Below, one piece after another: positions 16,209-24,146 of a stretch of DNA of 64,000 nucleotides. This DNA comes from Deltaproteobacteria bacterium (GTDB lineage: Bacteria; Desulfobacterota; Syntrophorhabdia; Syntrophorhabdales; Syntrophorhabdaceae). The stretch lies in the NCBI GenBank assembly GCA_022711595.1, contig JAKLET010000022.1, positions 1 to 64,000 of the forward strand, given 5' to 3'. The position numbers and the translations under genes were made by a program. A model generated the notes under the pieces. That model ran no database searches. It saw only the letters and a program-made list of their open reading frames with translations, and was not told the DNA's origin. The stretch's first letter is position 1. Each line of letters begins with the position of its first letter.

Positions 16209-16254
16209 TTGACAATAATGGTGAACCTTCATATAATATGTGAAATTTTTCATC
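16209..16254 (+). promoter_or_regulatory. perfect sigma70 promoter with operator-like site, BcrC/BcrB-like pair
   Basis: TTGACA (16209-16214), 17-nt spacer, TATAAT (16232-16237), a full consensus match. Directly after the -10, TGTGA-N6-TCATC (16239-16254) lies over the predicted start near 16244. It shares the GTGA-N6-TCA core and position with the palindrome at the moxR promoter. Suggests strong but switchable expression. Confidence 0.75.
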
Positions 16255-16269
16255 ATTTCTGGAGGGGTT

Positions 16270-17403
16270 ATGTGGGAAAGTCTAAGTCTGAAAGATGTTG
16301 TTGCACTCGCCAGGGATCCGTATCCTTCCATCCGTAAATGGGCTAGAGATACAGGAAAGAAAGTAGTTGGGAGTACCATCGCTGATGTTCCCGAAGAGGT
16401 GATCTACGCATTCGATCTTCTTCCCGTTACAATTCTTGGTACTCATAAACCATTAAAAAAGGCCCCGAGCCATCTCCCGGACAATGCCTGCTCTCTCGCG
16501 CGGAGCAATCTCGAACTGGCATTGAGCTACGAGGGAGACCTTTTCAGCGGCTTCGTCCTTCCACAGGTCTGCGATACAACGCAGCACCTTTCCGACATAT
16601 GGCGGATCAATTTTCCCGATAAATATGTCGAGAGCTACCTGGCGCCCCGTCAGGCCGACAGGCCAAGCGCGAGGTACTGGGTCAAAGAGGAGATAGAGAG
16701 GCTCATTGAATCACTCGGCAAGTGGCTGGGAAAAAAGCCGGGCAACGATGCCCTGAACGCATCCATCGCGGTCCACAACGAGAACAGGGCGCTTCTCGGC
16801 GAGCTTTACAAGATCAAAAGGGAGTCTCCGGGCACAATAACCAACAAGGAATTCTTCGCCATGATGAAGCTTTCCCTGCAGGCCGACAAGGCTGAGATCA
16901 ACAAGAGCCTGAAAACCATCAAGGACAGCCTGAAGGCGAAAAAGGGCAAGAAATTCACCGATGTCATCCTTGTGGGGATCACCTGTGACCCGCCCGAGAT
17001 ATTTGACATCCTTGACGAACTGAAGCTCAATATCGTCGGCGACACCCTCGTCGACGGTACGCGCTACCTTCAGGGCATGGTATCCGTGAACGGAAACCCC
17101 ATAGACGCTTTGGCGGACAGACATTTCAAGAGAGGGTTCTTCTCGCCGATCCATGACAATGTCTACAAAAACTTCGAGGAAGTGAAAAAACTTTACAATG
17201 ATACAAAGGCAAAGGCCGTCATTTTTGTACACATCGAGTTCTGTGAATCACAGGAATATGATCTGCCGGACCTGAAGAACATGATCAAAAAAGAAGGGAT
17301 ACCGATACATGTCCTGGACACGGAGTACCAGACAACCTCCCTGTCCCATGTCCTGACGAGAGCGCAGGCATTCTTCGAATCACTGAAAGGGGGCTCATTA
17401 TGA
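16270..17403 (+). CDS. benzoyl-CoA reductase / 2-hydroxyacyl-CoA dehydratase family subunit (BcrC/HgdB-like)
   Basis: 377 residues from ATG 16270, chosen over an in-frame ATG 30 nt upstream because GGAGGGG sits just ahead of it. Full-length member of the family whose subunits each carry an iron-sulfur cluster. Candidate ligands are C74 (NACSLARS), C101 (QVCDTTQ) and C325 (FCESQEYD). Such proteins reduce benzoyl-CoA or dehydrate 2-hydroxyacyl-CoAs after an ATP-driven electron injection by a separate activator. Size and gene order (BcrC-like before BcrB-like) fit a two-subunit D-component. No activator ATPase and no CoA ligase are adjacent, so the substrate is open. Confidence 0.85.
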   Translation: MWESLSLKDVVALARDPYPSIRKWARDTGKKVVGSTIADVPEEVIYAFDLLPVTILGTHKPLKKAPSHLPDNACSLARSNLELALSYEGDLFSGFVLPQVCDTTQHLSDIWRINFPDKYVESYLAPRQADRPSARYWVKEEIERLIESLGKWLGKKPGNDALNASIAVHNENRALLGELYKIKRESPGTITNKEFFAMMKLSLQADKAEINKSLKTIKDSLKAKKGKKFTDVILVGITCDPPEIFDILDELKLNIVGDTLVDGTRYLQGMVSVNGNPIDALADRHFKRGFFSPIHDNVYKNFEEVKKLYNDTKAKAVIFVHIEFCESQEYDLPDLKNMIKKEGIPIHVLDTEYQTTSLSHVLTRAQAFFESLKGGSL

Positions 17404-18638
17404 GCGACAAGCTGACATCAAAACAACTATCGAAAAAGATCACCGATGAATACATGGAAGATGCATTCCACGCCCATGAGAACGGGAAACTGGTGGGCTA
17501 TACAACGGCTATTTCTCCCGTGGAGCTATTCGTCGCCCACGATATCGTGCCCATCTACCCCGAGAACCACGCAGTCGCGAACCTGACGGCGAAGAAAGGG
17601 GTAGAGCTCTGCTCAGTCGTCGAGAGCATGGGGTATACGAACCACCTCTGTGCCTATGCCAGGAGTGATTTTGGCTATCGGAAGACGGGTGTTACGGTCA
17701 CCCGCGGCATCCCCGACCCTGACATCTTCCTTGCCTGTAATGCCCAGTGCTTCACCCTGACCAAATGGTTCCAGGTACTGGCACGAAAAGGCAACCTGCC
17801 CGTTTTTGTCTTTGACACCCCCGAGCATATCATGGACAAGAAGGCCCGCGAGGAGATCGTCAAGTACTGCGTCCTCCAGCTCAAGGAGCTGATCAGCTTC
17901 CTCGAGGAAAAAACGAAAAGGAAATTTGACTATGACCGTCTCAAAGAGGTCATGAAATACTCCGCCGCGTCGAGCATACTCTACAGGAAATTCCTCGACA
18001 TGGCCCAGTATAAACCGTCACCCATCAGCATCTTCGACGCCCTCATCGGCATGGCCATCGCCGTGTACCGCAGGGGCACACAGGAATGCGTCGACTACTA
18101 CCAGACGCTCTGCGACGAGATCCAGGCAAAGGTGGACCAGGGCATCGGCGTGCTTCCCAGGGACCAGGAAAAATACCGCCTCTACTGGGAAAACCTCCCC
18201 GTCTGGTTCAAGTTCAGCGACCATGCCAAGCTGCTGGGCTCTTACGGCGGCGTCATCCTCACATCCCTGTACGTCCACGCATGGAGCTTCGAGTTCGACC
18301 TCGACAAGGACCCGCTGGTCACGCTCGCAGAAAACTATGTGAACAGGTTCTCCAACTCAACCATCGAGGACAGGGCCGACATGGCAACGGATCTCTTCAA
18401 GAAATATTCCATGAACGGCATGATCATGTTCATGAACAGAAGCTGCAAGGCCGTTTCCTTCGCGGTGCCCACCCTGAAGGACATCCTGACCAAGAGAACG
18501 GGCATACCTGCTCTTGTCTTCGAGAGCGACATGGGAGACCAGCGCTTCTATGCCGAATCACAGGTGCGCACGCGCATCGAGGCATACTTCGAAACCCTCG
18601 ACCGCCTTGGCCTCGCCCAGAAAACAGCGGCCGCATAA
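17400..18638 (+). CDS. benzoyl-CoA reductase / 2-hydroxyacyl-CoA dehydratase family subunit (BcrB-like)
   Basis: 412 residues, overlapping the previous gene by 4 nt (ATGA), so the two are made in fixed ratio. Cysteines C71, C84, C113 and C117 and a later Cys in MNRSCKAVSF are cluster-ligand candidates. Together with its partner it would form the substrate-reducing heterodimer. Candidate activities include class I benzoyl-CoA reductase, 2-hydroxyglutaryl- or phenyllactyl-CoA dehydratase, or an uncharacterised relative. A clean terminator follows, so the operon is only two genes. Confidence 0.85.
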   Translation: MSDKLTSKQLSKKITDEYMEDAFHAHENGKLVGYTTAISPVELFVAHDIVPIYPENHAVANLTAKKGVELCSVVESMGYTNHLCAYARSDFGYRKTGVTVTRGIPDPDIFLACNAQCFTLTKWFQVLARKGNLPVFVFDTPEHIMDKKAREEIVKYCVLQLKELISFLEEKTKRKFDYDRLKEVMKYSAASSILYRKFLDMAQYKPSPISIFDALIGMAIAVYRRGTQECVDYYQTLCDEIQAKVDQGIGVLPRDQEKYRLYWENLPVWFKFSDHAKLLGSYGGVILTSLYVHAWSFEFDLDKDPLVTLAENYVNRFSNSTIEDRADMATDLFKKYSMNGMIMFMNRSCKAVSFAVPTLKDILTKRTGIPALVFESDMGDQRFYAESQVRTRIEAYFETLDRLGLAQKTAAA

Positions 18639-18658
18639 CACGCCTTTTCGACAAACCG

Positions 18659-18689
18659 ACCCGGGTGGCCGTCCCACCCGGGTTTTTTT
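18659..18689 (+). terminator. intrinsic terminator of the BcrC/BcrB-like operon
   Basis: Perfect 10-bp stem, ACCCGGGTGG (18659-18668) with CCACCCGGGT (18674-18683), 5-nt loop, followed by a run of seven T. Confidence 0.93.
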
Positions 18690-18696
18690 GTGAGAA

Positions 18697-18796
18697 ACCG
18701 TAAACCGTTTAAAAACCGTAAAGTGTAAGGCGTAAACCACAAGGTGTCAAAAACAAAGTCTATCGCTTTACGTTTCACGCCTCACGGTCTTTTTTT
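18697..18796. repeat. inverted array of 7-bp words (CGTAAAG type)
   Basis: The left arm contains words CGTAAAG, TGTAAGG, CGTAAAC (18717-18737). The right arm holds GCTTTAC, GTTTCAC, GCCTCAC (18765-18785), complementary in type, then a T-run ending 3 nt from the stop of the ABC permease gene at 18799. It lies between convergent genes, after the bcr terminator. Same word family as 33447-33517. Confidence 0.7.
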
Positions 18797-18798
18797 AT

Positions 18799-19638
18799 TT
18801 ACGAAGTTGCGCCTTTGCGCCTTGGATCGAAGATGTCACGCAGGCCCTCACCGAGGAGATTGTAGCCCATGACAGTGAAAAATATCGCAAGGCCCGGATA
18901 GAGGGAAAGCCACCAGGCGACCTCGATGTTGTCCTTCGCCTGAGTGAGGATGTTTCCCCAGCTTGGAGTGGGGGGCTGGACACCGATGCCGAGAAAAGAG
19001 AGCGCCGATTCCGTGAGTATGGCGCCGCCGATTCCGAGCGTCGCGACCACATAGACAGGGGAAACGGCGTTCGGCAGGACATGGCGGAAGATTATCCTCG
19101 ATTCGCCGAGGCCCTGGGCCTTGGCGGCCATGACGTATTCCTTGTTCTTGATGCTCAGTATCTCGGCCCTCACAAGCCGTGCCGTGTTCATCCAGCTCGT
19201 GAGCCCGATGACAATCATGATGTTCCAGATGCTCGGCTCGAGGATGGCGATGACGGCAAGTATGAGAAAGAACGTGGGAAAGCACATCATGAGATCGACA
19301 AAGCGCATCATGACCTCATCGATGATCCCCCCGTAATAACCGGAGATCGCCCCGAGTATCATGCCGATGAGAATGGCGATGCCCACGGAAACGAACCCAA
19401 CGAGAAGCGATATCCTTGTTCCGTAGATGACCCGTGACAATACATCCCTGCCGAGGGTGTCCGTACCGAACGGATGGGCGAACGACGGACCGGCAAGGAT
19501 ATTTTTTATGTCAGGCTCTATGGGGTCGTGCGGCGCGATGAGCGGCGCGAAAAGGGCGCAGAAGAACATCGGTATGAGGATGATCAGCCCCGCCAATGCC
19601 AGGTGGTGCCTCGCAACACGTTTAAAAAGATCTTTCAT
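18799..19638 (-). CDS. DppC/OppC-type ABC transporter permease
   Basis: 279 residues with about six transmembrane helices and the EAA cytoplasmic loop (EYVMAAKAQGLGESRIIFRHVLPN region, about 166-189). These proteins form the inner-membrane channel of dipeptide, oligopeptide or nickel importers with a DppB partner, two ATPases and a binding protein. None of those partners is adjacent: upstream is a radical SAM gene and downstream a repeat and the convergent bcr pair. Either an orphan subunit or separated from its operon. AAAGGACAGG precedes the ATG. Confidence 0.88.
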   Translation of the reverse strand: MKDLFKRVARHHLALAGLIILIPMFFCALFAPLIAPHDPIEPDIKNILAGPSFAHPFGTDTLGRDVLSRVIYGTRISLLVGFVSVGIAILIGMILGAISGYYGGIIDEVMMRFVDLMMCFPTFFLILAVIAILEPSIWNIMIVIGLTSWMNTARLVRAEILSIKNKEYVMAAKAQGLGESRIIFRHVLPNAVSPVYVVATLGIGGAILTESALSFLGIGVQPPTPSWGNILTQAKDNIEVAWWLSLYPGLAIFFTVMGYNLLGEGLRDIFDPRRKGATS

Positions 19639-19700
19639 TGCCTGTCCTTTTTCATTTCCGGTCCCGCGCTCTCATAATAATAGCCATGCCGCCGAAAAAA

Positions 19701-21230
19701 TCAACAAAAAGTATCCGTGAAGAACGGCGCATGATTTGATGTGAAGTAAGGCGGTTGTCTCTTTATGATCGCCCGGACAGCCTGGTGACGGGTGAACTCC
19801 CTGTCTATAAAACGCCTCACCTTCTTTCTGTCCCATCCTCGGGGGTGGACAAAATCGGCATAAAAGGAAAGGTCTCCCCCGTAGAAGGGCCTCACCTCCA
19901 GGCCGGCCGCATCGGGACTGTTATGGGGGAGATTGAATACCGCAAGATTAAGAAAGCCGATCAGATCATGGTGGCCGGCGACAAGATCGAGGGTCTTTCT
20001 CGCCGCATCCTCGTCTTCCCATGGCGTGCCGAAGAGGAGGTAGACGTAGGTGCCGATACCGGCGTGGGCAAGCGCCTTCAGGGCCTTCGATACAACGGCA
20101 AGCTCAATGCCCTTCCGCATGCCGTCAAGGACCTGCTGGTCCCCGGATTCGACGCCAAGTTTCAGCATGACACACCCTGAACACTTCAGGTCATTGCAGA
20201 ACCCCTGGTCGGCAAGTTCTCCTGTCACCCTGGCAAAACCATACCATGGCGCACCGGGGGGTTCTTTCGCAAGCGCCCCGAGCATGGCCGGGCTGACCGC
20301 ATTATCGACGATATGCACAAGGGCCGGCCCTTCCCGCGCTACAAGACGGGAAAGCTGCGCCGTCGTCTTCACCGGTGCCAGTTGGCTATAGACGTTGCCC
20401 TCGGCCCTCTCGGGACAGAAACTGCACTTTCCGTAATAACAGCCCGTCGATGTGCTGAAAGGCATTATCATCCCCGGGGCCAGATAATCGCTGACCGGAA
20501 AGACATCGTAAGCGCAGGCTGGAAAGGCCCGCCCCGGAGCATCGCTCGAAACCCCTCCTGAAAGCCCGATGAGAAAATCTTCCCCGGGTCCCTTCACGAG
20601 GTGGTCGACAAGACCGCCGAAGGGATTGTGCCACTTCGGTGCGCTCATCCACGACGTCACCAGGCCGCCGCCTAATATGATCCGCACGCCCGGGAACTCG
20701 CGCCTCACAAAACCGATCATCGCGAAGGCTGTCAGCGCCTGGCTGAGGTAGGTAAGGGAAAAACCGGCAAAGCGCGGGGGGCCTTCGTTAAAAACCTCCC
20801 TGAAACGTGCGGAAAAATAGCCGAAAAAAGGGTTATCTTCAGGTCGGCCGGCGGCGGCGATAAGATCGTCGCTCCTGAGAGGCGAGCGGCGCGTGTCTTC
20901 GTAATCGGAGAGGCTGACCCGCACACCATCCCTCTGTGCGCCGACTGACAGAAGACGGTTCAGGTCGTTAACGCATCGTTTATAACGATCGAAACTGCGG
21001 TAGGTCTTCGTGTTTTTCAGGGCTGCGAGGTTTAAGCGCAGATCGCGTTCGGCACGGGCCGTCCAGGTGTCGCTTTTCGCGACGGGGCTCCCGAGCGCGA
21101 AAAGCATCACTTCCAGGTTCATATCTATGACCCGACAGGTATGCCCCGCCTGACGGAGCGCGCCGGCGAGCCGGGTGATGCCCGCCGGCATTTCGCACGG
21201 TTTTGTTACCGGAGGATTGATAAGGACCAA
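19701..21230 (-). CDS. B12-binding-type radical SAM protein
   Basis: 509 residues. The N-terminus (VLINPP, then LAGALRQAGHTCRVIDMN) resembles a cobalamin-binding domain of B12-type radical SAM enzymes; the core follows with STGCYYGKCSFCPE (C264, C269, C272), a CX4CX2C cluster motif rather than the usual CX3CX2C. The RVTGEL..GCVMLKLGVESGDQQVLDGMRKG section is the typical radical SAM barrel. Start is TTG 21230, 10 nt after the FecR stop, with AGGGA upstream. Substrate unknown. Lies in the same direction as the FecR and CHASE2 genes and probably shares their transcript. Confidence 0.85.
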   Translation of the reverse strand: MVLINPPVTKPCEMPAGITRLAGALRQAGHTCRVIDMNLEVMLFALGSPVAKSDTWTARAERDLRLNLAALKNTKTYRSFDRYKRCVNDLNRLLSVGAQRDGVRVSLSDYEDTRRSPLRSDDLIAAAGRPEDNPFFGYFSARFREVFNEGPPRFAGFSLTYLSQALTAFAMIGFVRREFPGVRIILGGGLVTSWMSAPKWHNPFGGLVDHLVKGPGEDFLIGLSGGVSSDAPGRAFPACAYDVFPVSDYLAPGMIMPFSTSTGCYYGKCSFCPERAEGNVYSQLAPVKTTAQLSRLVAREGPALVHIVDNAVSPAMLGALAKEPPGAPWYGFARVTGELADQGFCNDLKCSGCVMLKLGVESGDQQVLDGMRKGIELAVVSKALKALAHAGIGTYVYLLFGTPWEDEDAARKTLDLVAGHHDLIGFLNLAVFNLPHNSPDAAGLEVRPFYGGDLSFYADFVHPRGWDRKKVRRFIDREFTRHQAVRAIIKRQPPYFTSNHAPFFTDTFC

Positions 21231-21240
21231 GTTCTTTTCC

Positions 21241-22104
21241 CTATTTGATGCCTTCCTCCATCTTTTTTATATTATTGTTGTCTGGAAAATCGGCCTTGAG
21301 GGCCTTGATCTGCGCTTTTGCCATGTCATTCAGGTTGTTGTCGACCAGGAAAAAGACATAGGAAAACCTGAAAGAGAGGTCTTGTTTGCGCTCCTGGAAC
21401 TGGTCTATCTTTGCCTTTATTGTTTTCACTTCTTCCTCTGCGGGGAGCGAAAAAACACCGCCGGAAACGTTGTTTGCCTTGCCGGAATCGACGATCCACC
21501 GGTATTCGCTGCCGTAGGCGAGCACCTTCCCGGGCACCTTCAGCGAACTGCCCTCGCTTTCAGTGCTGAAAAGAACGTTGTCGCCGGAAATGATCTTTAC
21601 AGTGACCTTCTTGTTACCGGGACACTTGTTCTCCCAGGTAAGCTCCGGCATCAGATCGATAATGGTGGTGCTCACCGGTGAGATTGCCCTTATGCAAGGC
21701 TTTACGCTTCGCACGACAAAACCGCCTATCGATCCCGCCGTCGCCTTGCCCGGTGCGTGCAGGCCCTTCAGTTCGGCCACCCTGCCCCGGACGGCCACGA
21801 TCTTTCCTTCCTTCGCGATACCTTCCGAGTTGTCTGAGATCTCGTAACCCTTGTTTTCCTTTATCACGGCCACGACGACCCTTCCCTTGCCAACCTTTAT
21901 CCTGTCGCCGTTCCTTACACCCTGGAGGAGGTGTTCACTCCTTTTGAGCTTGATCGTTTTTCCATCGGCCCCCTTAAACTCCGCCGCGCCCTGGACATCG
22001 AAGACATAGCCTATCTGTTCCGCCGCCCCTGCGAGGGCCGCACTGAAAAAAACCAAAGAGACGCAAAAGACCACGGGAAGACAGACCGCACGCATTTTTT
22101 TCAT
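21241..22104 (-). CDS. secreted FecR-domain protein
   Basis: 287 residues from ATG 22104, chosen because AGGAGG lies 7 nt upstream and a signal peptide (to about residue 27) follows at once; the longer in-frame start lacks both. Residues 30-120 are a FecR-type domain (GDRIKVGKGRVVVAVIKENKGYEI region). The middle (150-240) looks like an Ig/Fn3-type sandwich (PELTWE, YRWIVD). The C-terminus is helical, with a possible TPR-like pair. There is no transmembrane anchor or sigma-factor-binding part, unlike true FecR. Such periplasmic FecR proteins often sit next to CHASE2 sensors, as here. Confidence 0.8.
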   Translation of the reverse strand: MKKMRAVCLPVVFCVSLVFFSAALAGAAEQIGYVFDVQGAAEFKGADGKTIKLKRSEHLLQGVRNGDRIKVGKGRVVVAVIKENKGYEISDNSEGIAKEGKIVAVRGRVAELKGLHAPGKATAGSIGGFVVRSVKPCIRAISPVSTTIIDLMPELTWENKCPGNKKVTVKIISGDNVLFSTESEGSSLKVPGKVLAYGSEYRWIVDSGKANNVSGGVFSLPAEEEVKTIKAKIDQFQERKQDLSFRFSYVFFLVDNNLNDMAKAQIKALKADFPDNNNIKKMEEGIK

Positions 22105-22160
22105 GATACTTCCCTCCTGTTTCTTAAACGATTCGCTCTGTCCGCAACAAGATAAATACA

Positions 22161-24023
22161 TCATATCTCCTCGACGGTGTAAAGAGGTACAGGCTGCTGT
22201 ACCCCTTTAACTGAACGCTCTCCTATATGGCGATACCGGAATGTGTTCCCCGCGGCGGCCCTGGCGGCGCCGCTCACAAGAAGGGCCGATCCTACGTCCT
22301 TTGTAAGTCCTTCCACTCTTGAGGCTATGTTCACATGTTCGCCGATGATGGTAAAATCCATCTTCCTCTCTGATCCGATGTTCCCCAGGATAACCTCTCC
22401 ATAGTGTATGCCGATCCCGACGCCCACCTCCCAGTCCCCGATGAATTCATGAAAACGTTTCTCTTCGTTGAGCCTTTTCGTTTCCCTGAGAATATCTCCT
22501 GCCGCGCCGACCGCGTCGGTCACGGGGTCTTCGCCTGTCATGAAAAAGGCGAGTATACCGTCGCCGATGAACTTGTTGACGAAACCCCTGTGCTTTTGGA
22601 TTATCTCCGTGACGGTGCCGAAAAAGAAATTCAGGAACTTCACCATCTCGTCGGCACGCCTTTTCGTTGAAAGCATGGTGAAGTTTCGGACATCAAGAAA
22701 GAAAATGCATATGCTCCTCGATTCGCCGCCGAGGAGCGCTTCGCTGTCGGTTTCAAGGAATCTGTCGAGGACATCCTTGTCTATATAGTAGCCGAAAACC
22801 TTCTGCACCTTTCTTCTTGTCCTTTCCTCAACAAAATACCGGTAAGGATAGACAAGCATGAGCACCACCGGAGGCGCAATGATCTGCGGAATCAGGCGCA
22901 GGTATAACCCGGAAGCGAAGAGGGCCAGGTTCGCGGCAAAAAAAACGGCGATGGCGGCGGCGGAAGCGGCGGCGGCCCACGCGGGCCGCAAGAGAGAGGC
23001 GGACGCCAGCGCAATCCCCGCCATGACAACAAGGACGACAACGTTCCAGTAGGGGGGGGCTTCTTTCAACTGCGTTCCCGTGAGCATGGTTTCTGTTATG
23101 ATGCCGTGGATGAAGGGTCCCGGCATCCTGCCGCCTCCGGACCGATTTGGCCTGCCGCTTTTTTTCGATAATCCTGAAGGTCTTATGTCCCGTCCGAGAG
23201 GCGTGGCGTGGACGTCCTCGTAACTGCTCATATAACCGAGTATGACACTCTTCCCTTTAAATTTGTTCCCGTCGATCCTGCCCCCCATGACATCATCGAA
23301 AAAGTAAAAAGGTATGCTGCCGGTGAGAAAATAATTCAGGAACACTTCGCTGCCGGGGTACTCCCTGCCAGCGGCAAGCGCGTACAGCGCGGAGGCAAAG
23401 GTCTTCTTTTCTGCTCCCTGAAGCCGCTGTTTCCTGATGACGCCATCGCCCTCACGCAGGTCTCCGTCTGTCAGGGAGGCGTCGGCAATGGTCATGTTCT
23501 TTATGAACGGGCTCACCCCGTAGTAGAACGGCACAAGGTCGCCATGGACCACCTGCACGATCTGCATGTTCGCTGAAGCATCCATGATCGGGCCAAGCAC
23601 CGATCTGTCGAGCCTCTCGCCGATCTGGCCCATGAATTCGCCGTACTTCTTTTTTGTTTGAGGGTCCCCGGCTGCGAACGCTTCAGCGGCAACCCTGAGC
23701 TTGTCGCTTTGTTTGTGCACGAGGATGATGTCGAGACCTACGACCCTTGCGCCATGTTCATTCATGAGCTGCAGGAATTTTCCGATATCGTCATATATGA
23801 AAAGAAGGGGTTTTTTACTGATGACCGAAGTCTCATCGATGCCGACAACGATCACCTGGCCGCTTGCCCGGCCGCCGGCAAGACCGAGCCTTTCAGCGAG
23901 CCGGAAACGCGCATCGTAGGCCTTGAGCTCGAGACCGTCAAGCGCCCCGTACAACGCAAGGCATACAATTACCGCAAGGGCCGCTGCAGAGGCCGTTACA
24001 AGGTGATGTCTGTTATATTTCAA
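22161..24023 (-). CDS. CHASE2 - class III adenylate cyclase
   Basis: 620 residues. N-terminal transmembrane helix (about 9-28), extracytoplasmic CHASE2 sensor (30-320), three helices (about 325-395), then a class III cyclase domain (432-620). Metal aspartates D444 (FFLDVRNFT) and D488 (FIGDGILAFF), substrate-specifying K484 and T558, and N565/R569 of NIASR are all present; the Lys/Thr pair favours ATP, so the product should be cAMP. Start is TTG 24023 with GGGGA upstream. It ends 57 nt before the FecR gene. An environmental signal outside the membrane would set cAMP levels; the ligand is unknown. Confidence 0.9.
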   Translation of the reverse strand: MKYNRHHLVTASAAALAVIVCLALYGALDGLELKAYDARFRLAERLGLAGGRASGQVIVVGIDETSVISKKPLLFIYDDIGKFLQLMNEHGARVVGLDIILVHKQSDKLRVAAEAFAAGDPQTKKKYGEFMGQIGERLDRSVLGPIMDASANMQIVQVVHGDLVPFYYGVSPFIKNMTIADASLTDGDLREGDGVIRKQRLQGAEKKTFASALYALAAGREYPGSEVFLNYFLTGSIPFYFFDDVMGGRIDGNKFKGKSVILGYMSSYEDVHATPLGRDIRPSGLSKKSGRPNRSGGGRMPGPFIHGIITETMLTGTQLKEAPPYWNVVVLVVMAGIALASASLLRPAWAAAASAAAIAVFFAANLALFASGLYLRLIPQIIAPPVVLMLVYPYRYFVEERTRRKVQKVFGYYIDKDVLDRFLETDSEALLGGESRSICIFFLDVRNFTMLSTKRRADEMVKFLNFFFGTVTEIIQKHRGFVNKFIGDGILAFFMTGEDPVTDAVGAAGDILRETKRLNEEKRFHEFIGDWEVGVGIGIHYGEVILGNIGSERKMDFTIIGEHVNIASRVEGLTKDVGSALLVSGAARAAAGNTFRYRHIGERSVKGVQQPVPLYTVEEI

Positions 24024-24052
24024 TGACCGCTTTCCCCGGAACAGTTTTTTAT

Positions 24053-24058
24053 ATTATA
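24053..24058 (-). promoter_or_regulatory. -10 box of the CHASE2 cyclase operon
   Basis: A perfect TATAAT on the minus strand about 30 nt upstream of the TTG start; no good -35 is visible. On the plus strand TGATAGAAT (24115-24123) is a possible extended -10 for the divergent caspase gene. Confidence 0.4.
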
Positions 24059-24146
24059 CACCAGCACACTTTGGGGCACGATCTTTTTCTGAGGTTACCT
24101 TTTTCGGACAGACATGATAGAATATATCTTGCAAACAGGGGTAAAA

